DNA from: Methylobacterium brachiatum
GTDB lineage: Bacteria; Pseudomonadota; Alphaproteobacteria; Rhizobiales; Beijerinckiaceae
Direction: 5' to 3'
NCBI RefSeq assembly: GCF_020523825.1
Contig: NZ_JAJALK010000015.1
Span: 96,526-160,525, forward strand
DNA length: 64,000 nt
Both the position numbers and the translations under genes were made by a program. Shown in pieces: positions 1 to 8,441 of this stretch. Numbering within the stretch: the stretch's first letter is position 1; each line of letters begins with the position of its first letter. A model generated the notes under the pieces. The model saw only the letters and a list, made by a program, of their open reading frames with translations. It did no database searches and was not told the origin of the DNA.

Positions 1-51
1 GCATCCGAATGCCGGCCGCGGGGTTGATCCCCTGCAGACCGGAGCGGGACC

Positions 52-480
52 ATGGCCGAACCGTACACTCTCGAGCGTTTCGTCGCCGCGCAGGAGGGCG
101 TCTACGAGCGGGCGCTGGCCGAGCTGCGCGCCGGGGAGAAGCGCAGCCACTGGATGTGGTTCATCTTCCCGCAGATCGCCGGCCTGGGCTCCAGCCCGAT
201 GGCCCAGCGCTACGCGATCGGCTCCCTCGACGAGGCCAAGGCGTACCTGGCCCATCCCGTGCTCGGCGACCGCCTGCGCGCCTGCACGGCGGCGGTGAAC
301 GGCGTCACCGCCCGCTCGGCGCACGCGATCTTCGGTTCGCCCGACGACGTGAAGTTCCGCTCGAGCATGACGCTGTTCACGCGCGCCGCGCCGGAGGAGC
401 CGCTCTTCGCCGAGGCGCTGGCGCGGTATTTCGACGGCCAGCCCGATCCGCTGACGCTCGCCAAGCTCGGCGGGGGCTAG
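52..480 (+). CDS. DUF1810 family protein
   Basis: The 142-residue product matches the compact DUF1810 family throughout: an N-terminal LERFVAAQ segment, a central HWMWFIFPQIAGLG block and a C-terminal stretch with the SSMTLF motif. Family members are small soluble cytoplasmic proteins of about 140 residues and no biochemical role is established. The ATG is chosen because the conserved region begins about seven residues after it. The gene converges on the penicillin-binding protein gene, with only four bases between the stop codons, so no separate terminator fits. It looks complete. The 51 bases upstream are too short to judge a promoter. Confidence 0.85.
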   Translation: MAEPYTLERFVAAQEGVYERALAELRAGEKRSHWMWFIFPQIAGLGSSPMAQRYAIGSLDEAKAYLAHPVLGDRLRACTAAVNGVTARSAHAIFGSPDDVKFRSSMTLFTRAAPEEPLFAEALARYFDGQPDPLTLAKLGGG

Positions 481-484
481 GGGG

Positions 485-2932
485 TCACCGCCCCCATAGG
501 CCGACGCGCTCGGCCCGGGCCTGCTCCTCGGCGCCGAGCAGGTCCGGCGGGGCGTCTTCCGCCGCGCGCGCGCCGCCGGCCGTGAGGATCAGGGCGGCGA
601 GGTCGTCGCCCTCGATCCGGCAGCGGGCCGTGGCCCCGTCGGAGAGGCTGCAGACCACCTCCCGGCGGCGCAGGTAGTTCGCGAGCTGGCGGGCGAGATG
701 GCCGCGCTCGCCGACGACGCCGAGCAGGCGCACGGTCCGCCCGCGCAGCGACAGGGTCCCGGTGTCGATCACCTCGGGCACGCCCCGGATCTCCGCGGAC
801 GCGACCGGGGCCGGCGGGGCCGAGGCGGCGGCCGGCGCCGGCTCGGCCCGTTCCGCCGAAGGGCGGGGCTTGCCCTTGGCCAGCTGCGCCGAGGCGCGCT
901 GGACGAAATCGTGGAAGATGCCGGCCGGCATCTCGCCGCCGAACATCCGGTTCATCGGGCTGTCGTCGTCGTTGCCGATCCACACCCCGACCACGAGGTC
1001 CGGGGTCATGCCGACGAACCAGGCGTCCCGGAAATCCTGGCTGGTGCCGGTCTTGCCGCCGATGATCTGGCCCGGCACCCGCGCCGCCCGGCCGGTGCCG
1101 GATTCGACCACCGCCTGAAGCGAATCGAGCATCATCTGGCGCGGCTCCTGCGCCAAGGGGGCGGTCTGGGCCGGATCGGCCCGCACGTAGAGCGGCTGCG
1201 GGGCGGCGCCGCGAATCGCGTGGATGCCGAAGGCCTGGAGCGGGGCACGGCCCGAGAGCACCGAGCCGTAGGCGCGGGTGATCTCCAGGAGGCTCACGGC
1301 GCCGGAGCCGAGGACGAGGCTCGGCACGTTCGGCAGCTCGGACTGGATCCCGAGCTTGCGGGCGGTGGCGATCACCGCCGGGATACCGACATCCTGCCCG
1401 AGCTGGGCCGCCACCGTGTTGATCGAGAGCGCGAAGGCGGTCCGCAGCGGCACCGGCCCGCGGTAGCGCCCGTCGTCGTTCTCGGGCTCCCAGTCGCCGA
1501 TCCGCACCGGGCGATCGTCCATCACGGTCTCGGGCGTGAGGCCCTGCTCGTAGGCCGTCAGGTAGACGAGGAGCTTGAACAGCGAGCCCGGCTGCCGCTT
1601 GGCCTGGACGGCGCGGTTGAACTGGCTGTCCTCGTAATCCCGCCCGCCGACCATCGCGAGGATCGCGCCGGCCTTCGACAGCACCACCATGGCCGCCTGG
1701 CCGACCTTGCGCTTGGCGCCGTCCTTGTCGAGGCGGCGGGCGACGACGCCCTCGGCGAGGCTCTGCAGGTCGAGATTGAGGGTCGAGCGCACGGTCATGT
1801 CGCCGTCGGTGCCGGCCAGACGCTTCACGTCGCCGGCGATCATGTCGAGGAAGTAGTTGGTGCCGGGGGGCGCCTCGGGGGGCGACTCCAGGCTCACGCT
1901 CTGCTTGCGCGCGGCGTCGGCCTCTCCCTGCGTGATCGCGCCGGTCTCGACCATGGCCTGCAGCACCACGTCGGCCCGTTCCTTGGCGCCGCCGAGGTTG
2001 CGGGTCGGGGCGAGCTGCGAGGGCGCCCGCACCAGCCCGGCCAGCATGGCCGCCTCGGGCAGGGTCAGGGCCTTGGCGGGCTTGCCGAAATAGCGCCGCG
2101 CCGCCGCATCCGCCCCGTAGGCGCCGGCACCGAAATAGGCGGCGTCGAGATAGCCGAGCAGGATCTCGTCCTTGCTCATGGTCGACTCGACCCGCAAGGC
2201 CAGGAACGCCTCCTGGACTTTGCGCCAGAGCGTCTTCTCCTGGTTGAGCGAGGTCAGGCGGACATATTGCTGCGTGATCGTCGAGCCGCCCTCGCGCACG
2301 CCGCCGCCCGCGACATTGCGCCAGGCGGCACGGCCGAGGCCGCGCAGGTCGATGCCCCAGTGGCTGTAGAAGCGGCGATCCTCGATCGCCACGATCGCCT
2401 TGGCGAGGTTCGGCGGCAGGTCGGCGGCGGTGAGCTTCTGGCCGCGAAAGCTGCCCCGGGTGGCGAAGACCCGCCCGTCATCCGCCTCGACGGTGATCGC
2501 CCGCTGGCCGGTATCGACGACAGCGCCTCCGAGCGGCGGCAGCGTCAGGAGGGCGACGAGCAGGTAGATCGCCAGCGCCAGGACCGGCAGCAGAATCGCC
2601 GCACCGACGGCGAGCCGCACCGGCTTGCGGTTCAGGCGCGCGAAACGCGCGGAGGCGGGGGTAGGTGAGGCGCCAACCGGCTGTTCCGTCGCTTCTGGCC
2701 GCACGCGATCGCGCCGACGGGCGAGGCTCGCGGCGAGCCGGGCGAAGGCCGATTGCCCGAGCCGCAGGAGGGCGCGTCCACCGGCGGCGATCAGGATCCA
2801 CAGGTGGCGGAACAGGTCGCGGGCGGCCCGCCCGGCCTCGCGCGCCGCCCTACGCGGGTCCGACGTGTCCGCCCCGGGGCTCCGCGCGGGATCCGGGTCG
2901 GTCGGGGCGCGCTCCGGCGCGTCTGGCGTCAT
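485..2932 (-). CDS. Class A penicillin-binding protein (PBP1A-type bifunctional transglycosylase/transpeptidase)
   Basis: This 815-residue enzyme polymerises and cross-links peptidoglycan in the periplasm while anchored in the inner membrane. A Pro/Arg-rich cytoplasmic tail is followed by one membrane helix at about residues 108-131. The GT51 transglycosylase domain carries the catalytic-Glu motif VAIEDRRFYSHWG (Glu184) and GGSTITQQ at 215-222. The transpeptidase domain has all three penicillin-binding motifs: SLFK with Ser450, SIN at 503-505 and KTGT from 627. About 130 residues after that domain, rich in Ala/Pro and then folded, are an accessory tail of unknown function. The long basic N-terminal tail (about 105 residues) is longer than in most PBP1A proteins, so a later start is possible. 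Confidence 0.93.
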   Translation of the reverse strand: MTPDAPERAPTDPDPARSPGADTSDPRRAAREAGRAARDLFRHLWILIAAGGRALLRLGQSAFARLAASLARRRDRVRPEATEQPVGASPTPASARFARLNRKPVRLAVGAAILLPVLALAIYLLVALLTLPPLGGAVVDTGQRAITVEADDGRVFATRGSFRGQKLTAADLPPNLAKAIVAIEDRRFYSHWGIDLRGLGRAAWRNVAGGGVREGGSTITQQYVRLTSLNQEKTLWRKVQEAFLALRVESTMSKDEILLGYLDAAYFGAGAYGADAAARRYFGKPAKALTLPEAAMLAGLVRAPSQLAPTRNLGGAKERADVVLQAMVETGAITQGEADAARKQSVSLESPPEAPPGTNYFLDMIAGDVKRLAGTDGDMTVRSTLNLDLQSLAEGVVARRLDKDGAKRKVGQAAMVVLSKAGAILAMVGGRDYEDSQFNRAVQAKRQPGSLFKLLVYLTAYEQGLTPETVMDDRPVRIGDWEPENDDGRYRGPVPLRTAFALSINTVAAQLGQDVGIPAVIATARKLGIQSELPNVPSLVLGSGAVSLLEITRAYGSVLSGRAPLQAFGIHAIRGAAPQPLYVRADPAQTAPLAQEPRQMMLDSLQAVVESGTGRAARVPGQIIGGKTGTSQDFRDAWFVGMTPDLVVGVWIGNDDDSPMNRMFGGEMPAGIFHDFVQRASAQLAKGKPRPSAERAEPAPAAASAPPAPVASAEIRGVPEVIDTGTLSLRGRTVRLLGVVGERGHLARQLANYLRRREVVCSLSDGATARCRIEGDDLAALILTAGGARAAEDAPPDLLGAEEQARAERVGLWGR

Positions 2933-3101
2933 CGCGATACGTGTTCCGGGACCGGCCGATCCGATCGACGGAGGGTTCTAAGCTGCATTCGCCTGCGAGT
3001 CCCACCGACAAAGCGATGAGGCCGGCCTGCCGGAGACGATCGCGCCCGAGCGTGTGACGCGCGCCACGCGGTCCGGTCTCGAACCGCGGGCGGGCGGCGG
3101 C

Positions 3102-3749
3102 TTACCGCCCCGCGGCCGTGTGCCGGCTGCGCAGCTGGAAGGCCAGGATCAGCAGGAGCACGCCGAACGCGATCGTGTAGGCGCCGATCCACCAGGTGAG
3201 CACCAGGGCCGACATACCCGGCTCCAGGGCCAGCGCGATGCCGAACAGGATCGAGACCAGGCCGCCGAGGCCGAGCCACCAGCGTCCGTAATGGAGGTGC
3301 AGCCGGAAGGCGGCCGCGATCATCAGGCCGCCGGTCACGAGCGCCCAGGCGGCGAGCAGCAGCACGAACGCCCAGACAGCCGCGCCCGGGACGAGCACGG
3401 CGGCCACGGCCACGATGATGTCGACGAGGCCTTCGAGCAGCAGGAAGCCCCAGCGCTCGTGCCGCTGTGCGGCGCGTACGGCGCCGACGATCGCGAAGGC
3501 GCCGTCGACCAGGGTGTAGGCGGCGAACAGCAGCACGAGCGAGAGCACGAAGGCCCCGGGCGCCGCGAAGGCGACGATGCCGAACAGGATCGCGACGACG
3601 CCGCGCAGGGCGATGAGCCACCAGTTCCGGGCGAGCGCCGCGCTCATCGCATCGAGGCGCGCGCTGCCGGTGAGCGGGATGCCGGAGGGCGATGTCGCGG
3701 TCGAGCCGGAGCCTGAGCCCTGCGGGTTGGGTGATTGGGTGCTGGTCAT
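3102..3749 (-). CDS. HdeD-like DUF308 membrane protein
   Basis: The 215-residue product is made almost entirely of hydrophobic helices: about six membrane segments in two DUF308-like repeats, as in the HdeD acid-resistance family of the inner membrane. The ATG at 3749 is chosen because the hydrophobic part starts about 40 residues later and the reading frame upstream has no membrane protein character. A Ser/Pro/Gly-rich cytoplasmic leader precedes the first helix. A perfect general-stress promoter lies about 50 bases upstream on the same strand, so expression under EcfG control is likely. That agrees with the stress association of HdeD proteins. Molecular function is unknown. Confidence 0.85.
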   Translation of the reverse strand: MTSTQSPNPQGSGSGSTATSPSGIPLTGSARLDAMSAALARNWWLIALRGVVAILFGIVAFAAPGAFVLSLVLLFAAYTLVDGAFAIVGAVRAAQRHERWGFLLLEGLVDIIVAVAAVLVPGAAVWAFVLLLAAWALVTGGLMIAAAFRLHLHYGRWWLGLGGLVSILFGIALALEPGMSALVLTWWIGAYTIAFGVLLLILAFQLRSRHTAAGR

Positions 3750-3801
3750 GGCGGAACTCCGAAACGCGCCGGGCCCGCCGGCCCGGTCAATCCGCCCGCA
3801 G

Positions 3802-3826
3802 AACGCTGCACTGCGACAAGCGTTCC
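3802..3826 (-). promoter_or_regulatory. EcfG-type general stress promoter for the HdeD-like gene
   Basis: Read on the minus strand the site is GGAAC, 16 bases, CGTT, an exact match to the alphaproteobacterial EcfG consensus. The -10 element is about 53 bases upstream of the ATG of the HdeD-like gene, which gives a normal-length leader. Promoter identity is inferred from sequence only. Confidence 0.78.
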
Positions 3827-3948
3827 TGAGGCCGGCCACGGGCCGGGTGGAACCTTGGCGCAATCCCTGACTTTTGCTGACCGAGGCGGGCACGCGTACA
3901 GCCCGGCTGCCGTGCGGCGGCCGGTCCATCCAGTGGTGATGAGACGCC

Positions 3949-5211
3949 ATGTTTGACGAGCAGCGGCAGGCCGCCGAGCCCGCATCACGTCCGCTGTCGG
4001 TCGAGGGACCGCCCGAGGCGCCCCAGCGCGACATTCTGGATCTCGGCCGCGACACCTCCGGCCAGAGCCGCGAGACCGCGCGCAAGCCCGACACAGAAGA
4101 CGACGATCCGGGTTCCTCCGACGCGGAGGGCCAGGACGACGCTGCCCGACAGGAGGACGAGCCCGAGGACGAGGAGCAACGTCCGAACATCCTGCGGCGC
4201 CACCCCTGGGCCTTCCTGCTCGGAGGCCTCGCGGTGGTCGCGCTGTGCGTCGGCGTGTTCTTCTACTGGCTCCTGTACATGCATCCCTATGAGAGCACCG
4301 ACGACGCGTTCGTCGATGCCCGCAGCATCGCGGTCCAGCCGAAGGTCGGCGGATACCTGGTCGAGGTGCCGGTCACCGACAACCAGCATGTCGAGGCCGG
4401 ACAGATGCTGTTCCAGATCGATCAGCGCGACTACCGGATCGCTCTCGAGCAGGCCAAGGCTCAGGTCGCGGCCGACGAGGCGGCGATCACGAATATCGAC
4501 GCCCAGATCCAGGCCCAGTACGCCAATATCGACGTGTCGAAGGCCCAGGTCGCGACCGCCGAGGCGGCCCTGAAGTTCGCCCAGGAGGATGCGGCCCGCT
4601 ACAAGGACCTCGCGGAGCGGGGCTCGGGCTCGGTCCAGCAATCCCAGTCGGCGACCTCGACGCTGCAGCAGCGCCAAGCCTCGGTGCAGAGCGCGAATGC
4701 GAGCGTCGTCGCCGCGCAGAAGCAGATCGGCTCGCTCCAGGCCCAGAAGGCCTCGACCCAGGCGCAGATGGCCCGGGACAAGGCCCAGGTCGAGCAGGCC
4801 GAGTTGAACCTCGGCTACACGACGATCCGGGCGGTGCAGCCCGGGCGGGTCGTGCGGCTGACGGGCGGTATCGGGGCGCTGGCGCAGGCCGGGCAGAGCC
4901 TGTCGATGTTCGTGCCGGACGACATCTGGGTCACGGCGAACTACAAGGAGACGCAGATCACCGACATGCGTCCCGGCCAGCCGGTGGACCTCGTGATCGA
5001 TGCCTATCCGGGTCGCACGATCCACGGCACCGTGGCCTCCGTCCAGCCGGGTTCGGGCACCGCCTTCAGCCTGCTGCCGGCCCAGAACGCCACCGGCAAT
5101 TACGTGAAGGTCACCCAGCGCATCCCGGTGAAGATCGTGGTCAAGGATTGGCCGACGGACGTCTCGATCGGCCCGGGCATGTCAATCGTCCCCACCGTCA
5201 CGGTGCGGTGA
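3949..5211 (+). CDS. HlyD/EmrA-type membrane fusion protein
   Basis: This 420-residue periplasmic adaptor of a drug efflux pump links an inner-membrane transporter to an outer-membrane channel. The first ~80 residues are acidic and disordered. One membrane anchor follows (about residues 88-110, FLLGGLAVVALCVGVFFYW), then a lipoyl-like segment with VQPKVGGYL and VTDNQHVEAGQ. A long Ala/Gln-rich alpha-helical hairpin spans about 165-280, and a second lipoyl half and beta-barrel start at TTIRAVQPGRV. The order is typical of EmrA. The transporter gene begins five bases after the stop, so the pair is an operon. The acidic N-terminal extension is longer than in E. coli EmrA. Confidence 0.92.
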   Translation: MFDEQRQAAEPASRPLSVEGPPEAPQRDILDLGRDTSGQSRETARKPDTEDDDPGSSDAEGQDDAARQEDEPEDEEQRPNILRRHPWAFLLGGLAVVALCVGVFFYWLLYMHPYESTDDAFVDARSIAVQPKVGGYLVEVPVTDNQHVEAGQMLFQIDQRDYRIALEQAKAQVAADEAAITNIDAQIQAQYANIDVSKAQVATAEAALKFAQEDAARYKDLAERGSGSVQQSQSATSTLQQRQASVQSANASVVAAQKQIGSLQAQKASTQAQMARDKAQVEQAELNLGYTTIRAVQPGRVVRLTGGIGALAQAGQSLSMFVPDDIWVTANYKETQITDMRPGQPVDLVIDAYPGRTIHGTVASVQPGSGTAFSLLPAQNATGNYVKVTQRIPVKIVVKDWPTDVSIGPGMSIVPTVTVR

Positions 5212-5216
5212 CCGCG

Positions 5217-6836
5217 ATGGCCGGGACCGGCCGGGCTTCCGCCGGCAAATCGTCCGCCGCCAAGGCGCCGGGCGGGCACAATCCGTGGCTGATCGCCTGC
5301 GTGGTGGCGCTGGCGACCTTCATGGAGGTGCTCGACACCACCATCGCCAACGTCGCCCTGCGCTACATCTCCGGTGGTCTCGCGGTCGGGCCCGACGAGG
5401 CGGCCTGGGTGGTGACCAGCTACCTCGTGGCCAACGCGATCACGCTGACCGCGTCGAGCTTCCTGGCCAAGCGCTACGGCCGCAAGGCGTTCTTCATGTG
5501 GTCGGTGGCGCTGTTCACCATCGCGTCGATCCTGTGCGGCTTCGCCTGGAGCCTCGAATCGCTGCTGCTGTTCCGGGTGCTGCAGGGGCTCGGCGGCGGC
5601 GGCATGGCCCCGCTGGCGCAATCGATCCTGGCCGATTCCTTCCCGCCCGAGAAGCGCGGCCAGGCCTTCGCGCTCTACGGCGTCGCCATCGTGGTCGCGC
5701 CGGTGATCGGCCCGACCTTGGGCGGCTGGCTCTCCGACAACGCCTCCTGGCACTGGTGCTTCCTGATCAACGGTCCGATCGGCGTGATCGCGCTCGGGCT
5801 GATGTACTGGCTGATCGAGGACAGCGACGCGGCCAAGAAGGAGCGCCGCGCCCTGGTGCGCAAGGGCATCCGGTTCGACATCGTCGGCTTCCTGCTGGTC
5901 GCCGTGTTCCTCGGCTCGCTGGAGGTCATTCTCGACGAGGGGCAGCGGAAGGACTGGTTCGGCACGTCGACCCTGATGAACGTCTCCGGCCTGCTCATGG
6001 TCGTCTCGTTCATCGCCATGATCCCCTGGCTCCTAACCCGGAAGAACCCGGCGGTGGACCTGCGCCTGATCGGCAATCGCCAGTTCGGCTCCTGCTTCCT
6101 GGTGATGATGTTCACCGGGGCGATCCTGATCGCCACCACGCAGTTCATCCCGCAGATCACGCAGGAATATTACGGCTACACCGCCACCCTGTCGGGCCTC
6201 GTTCTCGGCCCCGGGGGCATGGTCACGGTGGTGATGATGTTCCTCACCGGCCGAGTCTCGGCTTACGTGCAGCCGAAATGGCTGATCGCGGCCGGCATGA
6301 CCATCGTGGCGCTGGGCATGTACGACCTGACCCGGCTCAACGGCACGACCACCTTCTCGTTCTTCGCGTGGTCGCGGGTCTATATCGGCATCGGCCTGCC
6401 GATGGTGTTCCTGTCGATCACCTCGGCCTCCTACGAGGGCCTGCGCAAGGACCAGACCGACCAGGCTTCGGCGCTGATCAACGTCGCCCGCAACGTCGGC
6501 GGCTCGATGGGCGTGTCGCTCGCCCAGAACATGCTGGCCTATCGCAGCCAGTTCCACCAGAGCCGGCTGGTCGAGAGCGTCAACCCGGCCGCGCCCGCCT
6601 ACCAGGAGACCATGCGGCAGGCGACGCAGTACTTCTCCGAGCACGGCTATGCCGGCGTCGAGGCCCAGAGCCAGGCGACCGCCTGGATCGGCAGCGTGCT
6701 GCAGACGCAGGTGGCCTACTGGGCCTATATCGACGTGTTCTGGGTGATGGGCCTGGTCGCCGCCTGCGCGGTGCCCCTCGCGCTGAGCCTGAAATCGGTC
6801 AAGCTCGGCGGCGGTGCCCCGGCAGGCGGGCACTGA
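5217..6836 (+). CDS. DHA2-family MFS drug transporter (EmrB-type)
   Basis: The 539-residue inner-membrane drug:proton antiporter belongs to the 14-helix DHA2 family. Visible marks are LDTTIANVAL in helix 1 and the GGGGMAPLAQSI and GPTLGGWLSD segments of helices 4-5, which are the motif C region typical of antiporters. The ATG at 5217 is preferred over upstream in-frame starts because those overlap the fusion-protein gene and would add a polar stretch unrelated to the family. With the preceding EmrA-like adaptor it should form an EmrAB-type tripartite exporter. No outer-membrane TolC gene lies beside it, so the channel must be encoded elsewhere. Confidence 0.92.
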   Translation: MAGTGRASAGKSSAAKAPGGHNPWLIACVVALATFMEVLDTTIANVALRYISGGLAVGPDEAAWVVTSYLVANAITLTASSFLAKRYGRKAFFMWSVALFTIASILCGFAWSLESLLLFRVLQGLGGGGMAPLAQSILADSFPPEKRGQAFALYGVAIVVAPVIGPTLGGWLSDNASWHWCFLINGPIGVIALGLMYWLIEDSDAAKKERRALVRKGIRFDIVGFLLVAVFLGSLEVILDEGQRKDWFGTSTLMNVSGLLMVVSFIAMIPWLLTRKNPAVDLRLIGNRQFGSCFLVMMFTGAILIATTQFIPQITQEYYGYTATLSGLVLGPGGMVTVVMMFLTGRVSAYVQPKWLIAAGMTIVALGMYDLTRLNGTTTFSFFAWSRVYIGIGLPMVFLSITSASYEGLRKDQTDQASALINVARNVGGSMGVSLAQNMLAYRSQFHQSRLVESVNPAAPAYQETMRQATQYFSEHGYAGVEAQSQATAWIGSVLQTQVAYWAYIDVFWVMGLVAACAVPLALSLKSVKLGGGAPAGGH

Positions 6837-6848
6837 CGCGGGTTGGCA

Positions 6849-7979
6849 TCAGACGCCGTCCGGGGGCAGCGCCTCCGTCACCTCGACGCGACGGTTGTCC
6901 GGCGCCTGGTCAACCGCGTTGGACGCGGTCTCGGTCGGGGCGGGCAACTTGTCGGCAATGACCGCCCCGGTCACCGCGGCGACGCCCTGGTAGCGGGTCA
7001 GGCGGCGGTCGATCATGTCGTCGATCCGCCCGTGCAACTCGGCCACGGTCAGGCTGCGGCGCTTGCCGCCGGTCTTGGCGGTGAACAGGCTGCGATTGGC
7101 GCGCGCCGCGCTGCGGAACTCGCGTCCGGCCACCTCGTCGGGCTTCTCGGAGGAGAGCGACAGGAAGCGCCCGGCGCTGGCGCTGCCCAGGAAATGGGCC
7201 AGATAGAGCTCGGTGGTGGTGAGCGCCCGCCCGACCTTCGCCTCGATCCGCTCGCGGTCGCGCTTGATCAGCTCGGCCGCCATCAGGGCGGCGACGCGGG
7301 GATCGTTGCGCAGGCCGAGCACGCGGGCCCGCATGGGGCCGGCGACGGTGATCGCGGAGCCGCGGCCCTTCACGGCGGCGGCCTCCTCGGCCAGGCCGTA
7401 GCGGGCGCCGTAATCGCGGATCATCTCCAGCCAGGTGCGGGTGACGAACTGGAACAGGCCCTGCGCCGAGGAAGTCCCGGCCTTGGCATCCGTGTCGAAG
7501 CTCGATTCCTTGTCGGCCAGAGCCATCATGTAGACCGGGTCGACGCCGGCCTCGTCGGAGGCCTTCACGATCGTGTCGACCACCTTGCGCGGCACGCTGC
7601 GCTCGCCGAACCGGACCGCATCCTCGCCCTGCTCCTGGGTCACCCGCGGCAGGGTCGCGAGATCGTCCTGGATGAGCGCGGTGGTCGCGGGCTCCTGGTC
7701 CTCGACGGGCAGTCCGGTCCAGGCGTCCGGGCTCTCCGCCGGGGGCGTGTCCGTGAAACCGGCGCGCAGGTCTTGCTCAGAGCCGCCGGCCTGCATCCAG
7801 CCGGACTCGCTGCCGGCGGCGAGCGCCCGGGCCGCGCGTGGGCTGGTGTCGATCCGGTCATGGGCCTGCGCGGATGGCGCGAAGACGGCCGGCGCGAAGG
7901 CCGCCTGCGGCAGACCGAACCCGGCGATGACGCCCAGGGCCAAGGTCCCGGTGAGGCGGCGCAGGCCGTTGCGGCCCAT
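6849..7979 (-). CDS. Secreted lytic transglycosylase (SLT domain)
   Basis: The 376-residue protein is probably exported and cleaves peptidoglycan glycan strands. An N-terminal signal sequence (MGRNGLRRL, a hydrophobic stretch, then AQA) is followed by a low-complexity region of about 100 residues. The SLT-fold core has MMALADKESSFD with the catalytic Glu, then AQGLFQFVTRTW and AHFLGSASAGRFL. The start at 7979 is chosen because it places a proper signal peptide at the N-terminus. An upstream in-frame ATG at 8120 would bury the signal behind 47 polar residues. It is transcribed divergently from the inositol-phosphate synthase gene. Confidence 0.85.
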   Translation of the reverse strand: MGRNGLRRLTGTLALGVIAGFGLPQAAFAPAVFAPSAQAHDRIDTSPRAARALAAGSESGWMQAGGSEQDLRAGFTDTPPAESPDAWTGLPVEDQEPATTALIQDDLATLPRVTQEQGEDAVRFGERSVPRKVVDTIVKASDEAGVDPVYMMALADKESSFDTDAKAGTSSAQGLFQFVTRTWLEMIRDYGARYGLAEEAAAVKGRGSAITVAGPMRARVLGLRNDPRVAALMAAELIKRDRERIEAKVGRALTTTELYLAHFLGSASAGRFLSLSSEKPDEVAGREFRSAARANRSLFTAKTGGKRRSLTVAELHGRIDDMIDRRLTRYQGVAAVTGAVIADKLPAPTETASNAVDQAPDNRRVEVTEALPPDGV

Positions 7980-8120
7980 GCGGCGAAGTGACCGGCGCCC
8001 GTTCCCGCGTCCGGCCCGCGGCAGCCACGCCACGGTCTCAGTCTCACAAAAGCTCGCGCTGGGCACGAGTCGGCTCACGTCGTCGGCGCACTGCGCCGGC
8101 TCCGGGAAAACCCCCATCAC

Positions 8121-8441
8121 TGGTCCTTCTCTAGATTGTCCCTTGCGTCGGCCCGGCGTCTGGCGGCCGGGTTCTCTCAGACGGCGGCCCTATCGGCACC
8201 GGCCGTGACCAGAATGGGACGGCCCCGTGATTCAACCGTGGCACGGTCAACGAAGGGTTAACCCTGCTTTTTGAGGCCGCGTTAACGCCGTGATCCGGCC
8301 GCGCTTCACGTCGGTTGGGCGCAAAGTTGTCGCATTCGACTTGGAACGGGCCACGGTTGAGCCAGTTAGATATCGCCCCGGGGGGGTCGACTACTCTTTC
8401 CCCAGACGCGACGCGCGTCCCCACAAGGACAGTATTTTCCG
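8121..8441. other. Divergent intergenic region between transglycosylase and inositol-phosphate synthase genes
   Basis: There is no convincing ORF here. The region must hold the promoters of the two divergent genes. It contains two GTTAAC hexamers around 8255 and 8280 and one GGAAC-N17-GTT site close to the plus-strand gene, listed separately. I see no terminator or riboswitch-like structure. Confidence 0.5.
8343..8367 (+). promoter_or_regulatory. Possible EcfG-type promoter ahead of the inositol-phosphate synthase operon
   Basis: GGAAC is followed after 16 bases by AGTT, so the core GGAAC-N17-GTT is present but the usual C or G before GTT is A. The site ends 74 bases before the ATG of the first operon gene. 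Every other stress promoter in this window has C or G at that position, so this is tentative. Confidence 0.3.

Noticed and set aside
698..2668. Long plus-strand open frame of 656 codons opposite the penicillin-binding protein gene
   Set aside because: It is His/Gly/Arg-rich with no domain, fully antisense to a gene with all its catalytic motifs; typical high-GC shadow.
3902..3930. Stress promoter for the EmrA-like gene (GGAAC at about 3849)
   Set aside because: No CGTT or GGTT occurs 16 or 17 bases downstream of this GGAAC.
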